Below, in pieces: positions 7,252 to 13,965 of a stretch of DNA of 15,120 nt; within the stretch, counting starts at the first letter, position 1, and each line of letters begins with the position of its first letter. The notes below the pieces were generated by a model. It ran no database searches and was not told where the DNA came from. It saw nothing but the letters and a program-made list of their open reading frames with translations. This DNA comes from Lachnospiraceae bacterium (lineage in GTDB: Bacteria; Bacillota_A; Clostridia; Lachnospirales; Lachnospiraceae). Location of the stretch: the NCBI GenBank assembly GCA_900764695.1, contig CAAFOY010000050.1, positions 1 through 15,120 on the forward strand, given 5' to 3'. The position numbers and the translations under genes are program-made.

Positions 7252-8370
7252 TTATAACCCGTATCTAAAGTTACGCTCTATTATAATTTTAGGTTCACTT
7301 TCATGATTAATTATTTCTGTATTAGGTTTAATTGTTCCGTGACTTTCAACGATACAGTTTTCAAGATGTACGTTGTCTCCAATATAAACATCATTAAGTA
7401 TAATACAATTCTTTATCGTACTGTTATTTCCGATGTAAGCCTGTTTAAATACAACCGAATCATCTACTTTTCCATTTACTATGCATCCGCCTGAAATTAA
7501 GCTGTTGCTAACATCTGCTCCCGGATTATATTTTGCCGGTGGTAAATCTTCTACCTTTGAATATACATCCGGATATGTTCTAAAGAAATAATTTCTAACT
7601 TCCGGTTTGAGGAAATCCATGTTTGTATTGTAATATCCATCAACTGTAGAAATATTCCTCCAATAATCAGTTGTCTTATAAGAGTAAATCTTACGATTAT
7701 TCTTATTTCTCTGTATAATGTCAGATACGATATCATATCTGTCCTCTTCCATACACTGTTCAATCAACTGGATGAGTAATCTTCTTCTAATTACATATAC
7801 CCCTGTTGAAATTAAAGTTCCATCACTTTCAATTGGCTTTTCTTCAAATTTTACAATACGTCCATCATCATTAGTTGTTACTACTCCATAATTAGATACC
7901 TTACCATCCGGTAAATCTGTTGTAACAATTGTTATATCTGCATTCTTTTCAATATGATATTCTAATACTTTATTGTAGTCTAACTTGTAAACTGCATTAG
8001 ATGATGCAATAACTACATATGGCTCATGGCTCTTCTTAAGGAATCCTATATTCTGTGCAATTGCATCTGCTGTTCCTCTATACCAGAAACCATTGTCAGA
8101 TGTAATTGACGGAGTAAATACATATAAGCCTCCCTGCTTTCTACCAAAATCCCACCATTTTGATGAACTAAGGTGCTCATTTAATGACCATGCGTTGTAC
8201 TGTGTAAGTACAGCTACTCTCTGAATATGAGAATTACTCATATTACTCAAAGCAAAATCAATAGCTCTGTAACTACCTGCTATTGGCATTGCCCCTACGG
8301 CTCTTTTTGCTGAGAGTTCTTTTAATCTGTTACTGTTTCCACCTGCTAAAATAATTCCTATCGCTCTCAT
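7252..8370 (-). CDS. glgD: GlgD, non-catalytic (regulatory) subunit of glucose-1-phosphate adenylyltransferase
   Basis: A 372-residue homologue of GlgC. In Firmicutes it pairs with GlgC to make the ADP-glucose pyrophosphorylase that feeds glycogen synthesis. The N-terminal nucleotidyltransferase fold is kept, but active-site residues are not: the pyrophosphorylase loop reads GGNSNRL instead of GGxGxRL. Where GlgC has [10 protein letters not shown] this protein has SSNAVYKLDY (about 120-130), losing the metal-binding Asp. The C-terminal third (about 290-370) shows hexapeptide-repeat spacing (VYIGDNVHL), a left-handed beta helix. Its ATG shares one base with the glgC TAA stop (TAATG), with AGGTGA inside glgC, so translation is probably coupled. 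The lack of catalytic residues points to a modulating role. Confidence 0.93.
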   Translation of the reverse strand: MRAIGIILAGGNSNRLKELSAKRAVGAMPIAGSYRAIDFALSNMSNSHIQRVAVLTQYNAWSLNEHLSSSKWWDFGRKQGGLYVFTPSITSDNGFWYRGTADAIAQNIGFLKKSHEPYVVIASSNAVYKLDYNKVLEYHIEKNADITIVTTDLPDGKVSNYGVVTTNDDGRIVKFEEKPIESDGTLISTGVYVIRRRLLIQLIEQCMEEDRYDIVSDIIQRNKNNRKIYSYKTTDYWRNISTVDGYYNTNMDFLKPEVRNYFFRTYPDVYSKVEDLPPAKYNPGADVSNSLISGGCIVNGKVDDSVVFKQAYIGNNSTIKNCIILNDVYIGDNVHLENCIVESHGTIKPNTEIINHESEPKIIIERNFRYGL

Positions 8371-9641
8371 TAAATTTCACCTGCCTTAATTATATAGTCT
8401 CCTGATTCAAGTTTTCCGTCAGGGTAATCGCTAATTACAGTCTTACCTGATATAGCTACATTTCTTCCAACTGTAACATTGGATGGTATGGTTGAATTTT
8501 CACCAATAACTACTAAATCACTGGCATAAACTCTTGTATCAAGTTTACTATCTGCATACTCACCCGTTCCGATTGTACATTTTTCACCGATAACGACATT
8601 CTCTGCAATGATTGCCTTGTCCACTACAGTTCCTTTCTTAATAACCGTATTGTCCATAATAATTGAATCCCTAACTATTGCTCCTTCTTCAATTACAACA
8701 TTGGCACTGATTACTGAGTTAGATACATTACCATGTATCTCACATCCGTTGCCTATGATACATCTTTCTACAGATGCCTCCTTGGCTACATACTGTGGTG
8801 GCAATGAACTGCTCTTAGTATATATTTTCCAAAATTCTTCATATAAATTAAATTCAGGTACAATATCTATTAATTCCATATTGGCTTCCCAATATGACTG
8901 TAATGTTCCTACATCTTTCCAATAGCTTGAATATTCATAAGCAAAAATTCTCTGTTCCTTATCAAAACAGTATGGAATTACATGCTTACCAAAGTCACAA
9001 TTAGGCTGATTCTTAAGTGCTAAAAGTGCTTCCTTAAGTACATCCCAACTAAATATGTAAATACCCATTGAGGCTAAATTGCTCTTAGGTACAGGTGGCT
9101 TCTCCTGAAACTCTGTAATTCTGTGATTTTCATCTGCAATTACAACACCAAATCTACTTGCCTCCTCAATAGGAACCGGCATAACTGCAATTGTAATATC
9201 TGCATTGTTGGCCTTATGGTAGTCAAGCATAACTTCATAGTCCATCTTGTAAATATGGTCACCTGATAAAATTACTACATACTCAGGATTATAGCTCTGC
9301 ATATAATCAATGTTCTGATATATAGCATTAGCTGTTCCTGTATACCAATCTGTATGCTCACTTCTTTCATATGGAGGTAATACTGTTACTCCTCCGATAT
9401 TTCTATCTAGGTCCCATGGAATTCCAATGCCAATGTGGGCATTAAGTCTTAATGGCTGATACTGTGTTAATACACCTACAGTATCTACACCTGAATTAAT
9501 ACAGTTACTAAGTGGAAAATCAATAATCTTGTACTTGCCTCCAAACGCAACCGCAGGCTTAGCTACCTTGGATGTTAAAACTCCAAGTCTGCTTCCTTGT
9601 CCGCCTGCGAGTAACATGGCAATCATCTCTTTTTTAATCAT
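8370..9641 (-). CDS. glgC: glucose-1-phosphate adenylyltransferase, catalytic subunit GlgC
   Basis: Makes ADP-glucose from ATP and glucose-1-phosphate, the committed step of bacterial glycogen synthesis, in the cytosol. The protein is 423 residues. Visible motifs: GGQGSRL (13-19), the [19 protein letters not shown] region after it, [10 protein letters not shown] with Asp128, and [12 protein letters not shown] (substrate region). A C-terminal beta helix of hexapeptide repeats (about 290-375) follows. I start at ATG 9641, 6 nt after GAGGTG. The in-frame GTG at 9650 would lie inside that ribosome site, so it is not used here. It is the first gene of glgC-glgD-spoVG, with a promoter just upstream. 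Confidence 0.96.
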   Translation of the reverse strand: MIKKEMIAMLLAGGQGSRLGVLTSKVAKPAVAFGGKYKIIDFPLSNCINSGVDTVGVLTQYQPLRLNAHIGIGIPWDLDRNIGGVTVLPPYERSEHTDWYTGTANAIYQNIDYMQSYNPEYVVILSGDHIYKMDYEVMLDYHKANNADITIAVMPVPIEEASRFGVVIADENHRITEFQEKPPVPKSNLASMGIYIFSWDVLKEALLALKNQPNCDFGKHVIPYCFDKEQRIFAYEYSSYWKDVGTLQSYWEANMELIDIVPEFNLYEEFWKIYTKSSSLPPQYVAKEASVERCIIGNGCEIHGNVSNSVISANVVIEEGAIVRDSIIMDNTVIKKGTVVDKAIIAENVVIGEKCTIGTGEYADSKLDTRVYASDLVVIGENSTIPSNVTVGRNVAISGKTVISDYPDGKLESGDYIIKAGEI

Positions 9642-9678
9642 GTCGTTCACCTCGCTGCTAATTTTATAAAGTAGTTAA

Positions 9679-9707
9679 ATTATACCATTTAATCGCCCAT
9701 ATTTAAA
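9679..9707 (-). promoter_or_regulatory. sigma-A promoter of glgC
   Basis: On the minus strand the -10 is TATAAT (9684-9679), the spacer is 17 nt and the -35-like hexamer is TTTAAA (9707-9702). The -10 is perfect and the -35 weak. It lies 38 bp before the glgC ATG. The -35 sits in a 16-bp motif (9694-9709) that recurs upstream of the dnaD-like gene. Confidence 0.65.
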
Positions 9708-9709
9708 GG

Positions 9710-10038
9710 ATTTTCTTTGATTTTTTTATTACATTTTTCTATATACGAAACGTTTTTATTTAGTTTTTTGTACATTTTCAACAATTTTCGTCATATTATT
9801 GCAGTTAATTTCTAATTTGTCTTTTTTTTAACAATTCTTTTAATGTCATAATCTTAAATTTTTCCTTTTATTTTCTTTTTTTTAAGAGTATACTTATAAA
9901 GCAAATAGGAGAGTTTAGCCTTTATTTTTCAGTAAATATGGCGTTTTTTCAGTAAAAAATAATTACTTTCTTATAATATTGAAAACTTTTATTTTGTTAC
10001 TACTTAATATAAAGTAACCAAAATTTATTACTTATTAA
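9710..10038. promoter_or_regulatory. divergent, T-rich regulatory region ahead of murC
   Basis: No gene is visible in these 329 bp. The plus strand is rich in T runs. A perfect -10 hexamer TATAAT (9972-9977) probably serves murC, but no good -35 stands at 16-18 bp, so it may need an activator. GTTACT (9996-10001)/AGTAAC (10013-10018) is a small inverted repeat between the likely start site and the murC ribosome site (AAGAGG, 10039-10044), where a regulator could bind. Confidence 0.45.
9925..9956 (+). repeat. tandem 12-bp direct repeat upstream of the murC -10
   Basis: TTTTTCAGTAAA occurs exactly twice, at 9925-9936 and 9945-9956, with a 20-bp period (about two helical turns). The second copy ends 15 bp before TATAAT at 9972. 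This spacing and placement suits a regulator binding two sites on one face of the DNA, but no such protein is known from the window. Confidence 0.5.
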
Positions 10039-10052
10039 AAGAGGTATCACAA

Positions 10053-11435
10053 ATGTATATTTTAAATTTTAACGAACCATGTAAATTACATTTTACGGGA
10101 ATTGGTGGAATCAGCATGAGTGCTTTAGCAGAAATTATGTTATCAAGACATTTCACTGTTACAGGTTCTGACAATCAAAATTCACAGATTACAGCACATC
10201 TTGAATCATTAGGTGCAAAAATTTTCTACGGTCAGCGTAACGAAAATGTTTCACCTGACACTGATGTACTTATTTATACAGCTGCGGTAAAAAATGATAA
10301 TCCTGAATTAGTAGCTGCAAGAGAATATGGGATTCCAACATTAACACGTGCAGAGTTTTTAGGACAAATGATGAAAAATTACGATGTTGCAATTGGTGTT
10401 TCAGGAACTCACGGAAAAACCACTACAACTTCAATGATTTCACAGATTTTACTTCAGGCAAATACTGACCCTACTATTTTAGTCGGTGGAATTATGCCTG
10501 CAATCAAAGGTAACACCAGAGTTGGTCACTCAGGAACAATGATTACTGAAGCCTGCGAATACACAAATAGCTTCTTATCATTTGCACCAACTGTAGGCAT
10601 TATTTTAAATGTTGCCGCAGATCATCTTGACTTCTTTAAAGATTTAGATGATATTCGTCATAGTTTTAGAAGATACGCAGAATTGCTTCCTGCTAACGGA
10701 GCTTTAATTATCAACGGAGACATCGACAATCTCGAATATTTTACAAAAGACTTAGACTGCAAAGTTATTACTGTAGGTTCTGAAGAATCAGGCAGTATGT
10801 ACACTGCAAAAAATATTACATTTGATGAATTTGCTCATGGAAGCTATGATTTGTATGTTGAAGGAGAATTTAAGCACAGAGTTACTTTAAAGGTAACAGG
10901 TATGCACAACATTTATAACTCTCTTGCAGCAATTGCAACTGCTCACTTTTTAAATATTGATAAAGAAGATATTCTTAATGGTCTTGAAGCTTATGGCGGA
11001 ACTGACAGACGTTTCCAATTCAAGGGCAAACTTGGTGATATAACTATTATTGATGATTATGCTCATCATCCTGATGAAATTACTGCAACGCTTAAGACTG
11101 CTGAACATTATCCTCATAAAAAGTTATGGGTTGTATTCCAGCCTCATACATATACAAGAACTAAGGCTCTACTTCCTGAGTTTGCAAAAGCATTATCAGA
11201 GGCTGACGCTGTTGTTCTTGCAGATATTTATGCAGCAAGAGAAAAGAACACTTTAGGAATTAGTTCTAAAAATTTGGCTGATGAAATAGAAAAATTAGGT
11301 ACTGAAGTACATTATTTTCCAACTTTCGATGAAATTGAAAATTTTTTATTAGAAAATTGTAATGATAATGACTTATTAATAACTATGGGTGCCGGAGATG
11401 TCTATAAAATCGGCGAAAAGCTGCTAGGTAAATAA
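10053..11435 (+). CDS. murC: UDP-N-acetylmuramate--L-alanine ligase
   Basis: ATP-dependent cytosolic ligase that adds L-alanine to UDP-N-acetylmuramic acid, the first step of the peptidoglycan stem peptide. At 460 residues it is normal for the family. The N-terminal UDP-binding motif GIGGISMSALAEIM (16-29) is followed by the ATP-binding P-loop SGTHGKTTTT (117-126). The central-domain motifs EACEY (about 166) and NVAADHLDFF and the DDYAHHPDE motif (about 334) are intact. FQPHTYTRT in the C-terminal domain separates MurC from MurD/E/F. The ATG has AAGAGG 8 nt upstream. It is not in a cell-wall cluster here; it stands alone between glgC and the dnaD-like operon, with its own terminator. Confidence 0.97.
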   Translation: MYILNFNEPCKLHFTGIGGISMSALAEIMLSRHFTVTGSDNQNSQITAHLESLGAKIFYGQRNENVSPDTDVLIYTAAVKNDNPELVAAREYGIPTLTRAEFLGQMMKNYDVAIGVSGTHGKTTTTSMISQILLQANTDPTILVGGIMPAIKGNTRVGHSGTMITEACEYTNSFLSFAPTVGIILNVAADHLDFFKDLDDIRHSFRRYAELLPANGALIINGDIDNLEYFTKDLDCKVITVGSEESGSMYTAKNITFDEFAHGSYDLYVEGEFKHRVTLKVTGMHNIYNSLAAIATAHFLNIDKEDILNGLEAYGGTDRRFQFKGKLGDITIIDDYAHHPDEITATLKTAEHYPHKKLWVVFQPHTYTRTKALLPEFAKALSEADAVVLADIYAAREKNTLGISSKNLADEIEKLGTEVHYFPTFDEIENFLLENCNDNDLLITMGAGDVYKIGEKLLGK

Positions 11436-11437
11436 AG

Positions 11438-11608
11438 TTATTAACACTATCCGTAAAAATGTGGTAAAAAGTTATCAACATTTTTACGGATTTTTAGTTT
11501 ACATAACATTTTGTATTTTTAAACCTGATAAATGCCCTATTTAAAGCCTTTTTACAATTTTCGACAAATTATTTTCGAAAGTTATTCACATTATTAACAT
11601 TATTAACA
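11438..11608 (+). promoter_or_regulatory. cluster of DnaA-box-like 9-mers
   Basis: Five 9-mers close to the DnaA box TTATNCACA lie in the same orientation: TTATTAACA (11438), TTATCAACA (11472), then three end to end with no gap, TTATTCACA (11582), TTATTAACA (11591) and TTATTAACA (11600). Only 11582 fits the consensus fully; the others differ at one position. They lie between murC and the dnaD-like operon, upstream of its promoter. DnaA control of helicase-loader expression, or an auxiliary DnaA-binding site, is inferred. In DNA this AT-rich some matches will arise by chance. Confidence 0.45.
11449..11495 (+). terminator. rho-independent terminator of murC
   Basis: A perfect 14-bp stem, ATCCGTAAAAATGT (11449-11462) and ACATTTTTACGGAT (11478-11491), has a 15-nt loop and runs into TTTTT. 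It begins 13 bp after the murC stop codon. The stem contains the DnaA-box-like TTATCAACA at its loop edge (11472-11480). Confidence 0.9.
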
Positions 11609-11655
11609 TTTGCCTGAACCCCTTTAAAAATGGGCGTTTCAGTGTTTTTCAACCC

Positions 11656-11684
11656 TTTTCAAATAAAATTTATTGTGCTATACT
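11656..11684 (+). promoter_or_regulatory. probable sigma-A promoter of the dnaD-like operon
   Basis: TTTTCA (11656-11661), a 17-nt spacer and TATACT (11679-11684). The -10 differs from consensus at one base. The start point would be near 11691, giving a leader of about 97 nt that opens with a hairpin. Confidence 0.6.
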
Positions 11685-11692
11685 TTGTCTTG

Positions 11693-11743
11693 CTTGAGAG
11701 AGAAAAAGGATTTTGACCTTTATTATTTTTTTGCTTTCTCAAG
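11693..11743 (+). promoter_or_regulatory. 5' leader hairpin of the dnaD-like mRNA
   Basis: CTTGAGAGAG (11693-11702) pairs with CTTTCTCAAG (11734-11743) over 10 bp with one wobble pair. Inside it, AAAGG (11705-11709) pairs with CCTTT (11717-11721). The predicted transcript begins about 2 nt before the stem, so this would be a 5'-terminal hairpin of the kind that can stabilise an mRNA. No T run follows, so it is not a terminator. Confidence 0.5.
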
Positions 11744-11787
11744 AAATTGGTTTACATAACATTTTGAGAATTTGAGAGGTTTTTATC

Positions 11788-12942
11788 ATGGGTAAGTTAG
11801 TTATAGATAGAGGGAATTTTACAGATTTAACATCAGTATCTAATCTTTTTATTGATGAATATATGCCAAATGCCAATGGCGAATTTGTTAAAATATATTT
11901 ATATCTTTTAAGATTAGTTTCCGGACATTCTACTGAAATAACAACAGATGCTTTGGCTGATCTTTTATGTTTTACTGAAAGTGATGTTGAACGTGGGTTA
12001 TCTTACTGGGAACGCCTCGGTCTTATTTCTCTTTCAAGAGATGAGGACATGCATGTTAACGGAATTCGCATGGAAGCATATACAACTAATAAATTTTATG
12101 TTAAATCAATATTAAACTCTTCAGGAAGCCAGGTTTCAGCAAGAGCTGTTGGCGATACTTTTTATGGCAATTATGAAGACGTTAATTCTGAGCCTGCATT
12201 AATCGAAAGTATTGCACCTGCAAATGCAATTCCTGCCAAGCACAAATATACTTCTAAAGAAATTTCCGCATTCAGCAAGGATCCAAGGGTTCAGCAGTTA
12301 ACATTTCTTGCCCAAACTTATCTTGGTAAGACATTAAACAGTAATGATGTTAATTCTATTTTATATATGATTGATGGTTTAAATTTATCTTCTGATTTTA
12401 TAGAATATCTTATGGAGATGTGCATTTCATCAGGAAATAATACTTTAGGCTCTATCGAAAAGTCAGCTGTCAACTATTATAAACGTGGAATTACAACTAT
12501 TGATGATATTAAATTTGATACAAAAATCAGGAAATCAATTTATAAGAGTGTCTTTAAAATATTTGGATTAACTGACCAGAACGCAGCAAAGAAGGATGTT
12601 AATTACATTTCTAAATGGACAGAAACTTATAATTTTTCAGAAGATATTATTGTTGAAGCTTGCAACCGTACAATGGAACATACCCATACAGCAAGTTTTC
12701 CTTATGCTGACACAATCCTTAAAGGATGGTATAATAACGGTATTACAGAGTTATCACAAGTTGAACAGTTAGATGAAGAACATGCTAAAGAAGTTTCTGA
12801 GAAGTTTTCATCTCTTCAGGCTTCTAAGGCTTCTAACAAATCATGCTCAGCAAGTCTTAAGAAGTTTAAAAACATGGACGAGCGTACATACGATTCTATT
12901 GAGTTAGAAAAAATGTTACTTTCATCTACAAATAGAAAATAG
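11788..12942 (+). CDS. DnaD domain protein (primosome/helicase-loading factor)
   Basis: A 384-residue replication-initiation protein of the DnaD/DnaB superfamily of Firmicutes. Residues 1-95 form a winged-helix-like N-terminal domain. Two copies of the DnaD C-terminal (DDBH2) domain follow: about 165-235, ending AVNYYKRGI, and about 250-325, ending ILKGWYNNGI. Each keeps the aromatic-glycine end motif. The tail (about 335-384) is Ser/Lys-rich and probably flexible. Two DDBH2 copies recall Bacillus DnaB more than DnaD, which has one. The ATG has GAGAGG 8 nt upstream. A DnaC/DnaI-type ATPase gene follows after 10 nt, like dnaB-dnaI in Bacillus, which supports a joint role in loading the replicative helicase at origins or restart sites. 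Confidence 0.88.
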   Translation: MGKLVIDRGNFTDLTSVSNLFIDEYMPNANGEFVKIYLYLLRLVSGHSTEITTDALADLLCFTESDVERGLSYWERLGLISLSRDEDMHVNGIRMEAYTTNKFYVKSILNSSGSQVSARAVGDTFYGNYEDVNSEPALIESIAPANAIPAKHKYTSKEISAFSKDPRVQQLTFLAQTYLGKTLNSNDVNSILYMIDGLNLSSDFIEYLMEMCISSGNNTLGSIEKSAVNYYKRGITTIDDIKFDTKIRKSIYKSVFKIFGLTDQNAAKKDVNYISKWTETYNFSEDIIVEACNRTMEHTHTASFPYADTILKGWYNNGITELSQVEQLDEEHAKEVSEKFSSLQASKASNKSCSASLKKFKNMDERTYDSIELEKMLLSSTNRK

Positions 12943-12952
12943 GTTTTAAATT

Positions 12953-13945
12953 ATGGGTTTAAAAAGAGAACAATACGACGTTATTAGCAATATGTATAAT
13001 ATGCGCCGTTTAAACAATAAAATTGAATTAGAAGAGAGAATTGCCAAGGTTTATGAAAAAGCCCCTGAAGTTGAAGAAATAAGCCACCAGATTAGTTCTT
13101 TGGCCATTTCAGCCGGAAGGAAAGCTTTAGCCGGGGATTCTTCAGCAGTTGATTCACTAAAAAGGGAATTAGTCTTATTAAAAGATGATAAGAAGGCTGC
13201 TTTACTTGCCGCCGGTTTTCCATGTGATTATCTGGATGAGATATTTACATGCCCTGACTGTAAAGATACAGGTTTTATAAATGGTGAACCATGCCACTGC
13301 TTTACTAAGGCTGTTGTTGAGGAATTATACTCACAATCTAACTTAAAAGAGATTCTTATGCGAGAAAACTTTGACAATTTTAACTTTGACTATTACAATA
13401 GTGGCGAAGTAGATTCTATTACGGGAAAAACTCCTCTTGAAAATATTGAGGATGTTGTTGACCATTGCAGGTATTTTATTAAGAATTTTAAAGACAGTCA
13501 TGAAAGTCTTTTGATTTATGGGAATGCAGGTGTTGGCAAGACTTTTCTAGTTAACTGCATTGCTAAAGAACTTATAGAACAGGCTTACTCTGTTATTTAT
13601 TTATCTGCAGTTCAATTATTTGACCTGTTGGCTGATTTATCATTTAACAGCCACAAATCTACGGGAAATAAACATATTAGTATGAGAGAACTTCTAAGCT
13701 GTGATTTATTGATTATTGATGACCTTGGCACGGAAATGGCTAATTCATTTACTGCCTCATCACTTTTCAATTGCCTTAATGAACGCCTTATACGTCAAAA
13801 ATCTACTATTATTTCTTCAAATCTTTCAGTAGATGAATTGAAGCAAAACTATACTGAGCGTATTTTTTCACGTGCAGTTGGCAATTATACTGTTATGAAG
13901 ATTTTTGGCGATGATATAAGAATAAAAAGTAAATTTAACAATTAA
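12953..13945 (+). CDS. DnaC/DnaI-type AAA+ ATPase, helicase loader
   Basis: A 330-residue cytosolic ATPase expected to bind and load the replicative helicase. An N-terminal helical region (1-90) precedes a probable zinc site, Cys100-x2-Cys103-x10-Cys114-x-Cys116. The AAA+ domain has Walker A GNAGVGKT (190-197), Walker B LLIIDDLG (252-259, Asp256/Asp257), sensor I Asn290 (IISSN) and a likely arginine finger in TERIFSR (301-307). This layout fits the DnaC/DnaI family. IstB-like transposition ATPases share the AAA+ core, but no transposase is nearby and the DnaD-domain partner argues for replication. The ribosome site is weak (AGG, 9 nt away), which with the 10-nt gap suggests translation coupled to the dnaD-like gene. 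prs starts 20 nt after it. Confidence 0.9.
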   Translation: MGLKREQYDVISNMYNMRRLNNKIELEERIAKVYEKAPEVEEISHQISSLAISAGRKALAGDSSAVDSLKRELVLLKDDKKAALLAAGFPCDYLDEIFTCPDCKDTGFINGEPCHCFTKAVVEELYSQSNLKEILMRENFDNFNFDYYNSGEVDSITGKTPLENIEDVVDHCRYFIKNFKDSHESLLIYGNAGVGKTFLVNCIAKELIEQAYSVIYLSAVQLFDLLADLSFNSHKSTGNKHISMRELLSCDLLIIDDLGTEMANSFTASSLFNCLNERLIRQKSTIISSNLSVDELKQNYTERIFSRAVGNYTVMKIFGDDIRIKSKFNN

Positions 13946-13965
13946 CACACGGAGGAAATCTAAAA

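Larger units (their letters stand above)
11497..11766 (+). repeat. 17-bp direct repeat flanking the dnaD-like regulatory region
   Basis: GTTTACATAACATTTTG occurs exactly at 11497-11513 and 11750-11766, 253 bp apart. The pair brackets the DnaA-box-like triplet, the promoter and the leader hairpin. A third partial copy, TTAGTTTACATAA, is on the minus strand at 660-648, directly after the SDR terminator stem. At 11494-11506 the same 13-mer directly follows the murC terminator stem. Origin and role are unknown. Confidence 0.6.

Noticed and set aside
7551..7763. Minus-strand 70-codon frame inside glgD
   Set aside because: It is wholly inside glgD in another frame, with no family resemblance or ribosome site.
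9642..9650. GTG start for glgC three codons upstream
   Set aside because: The GTG lies within the GAGGTG ribosome site that serves the ATG at 9641.
11050..11256. Plus-strand 68-codon frame inside murC
   Set aside because: It is a shifted-frame shadow of the conserved MurC C-terminal motifs.
11436..11787. The chromosomal replication origin
   Set aside because: DnaA-box-like sites are present, but dnaA and dnaN are not in the window, only one box fits the consensus, and there are genes for normal transcription on both sides. Kept as a DnaA-site finding only.
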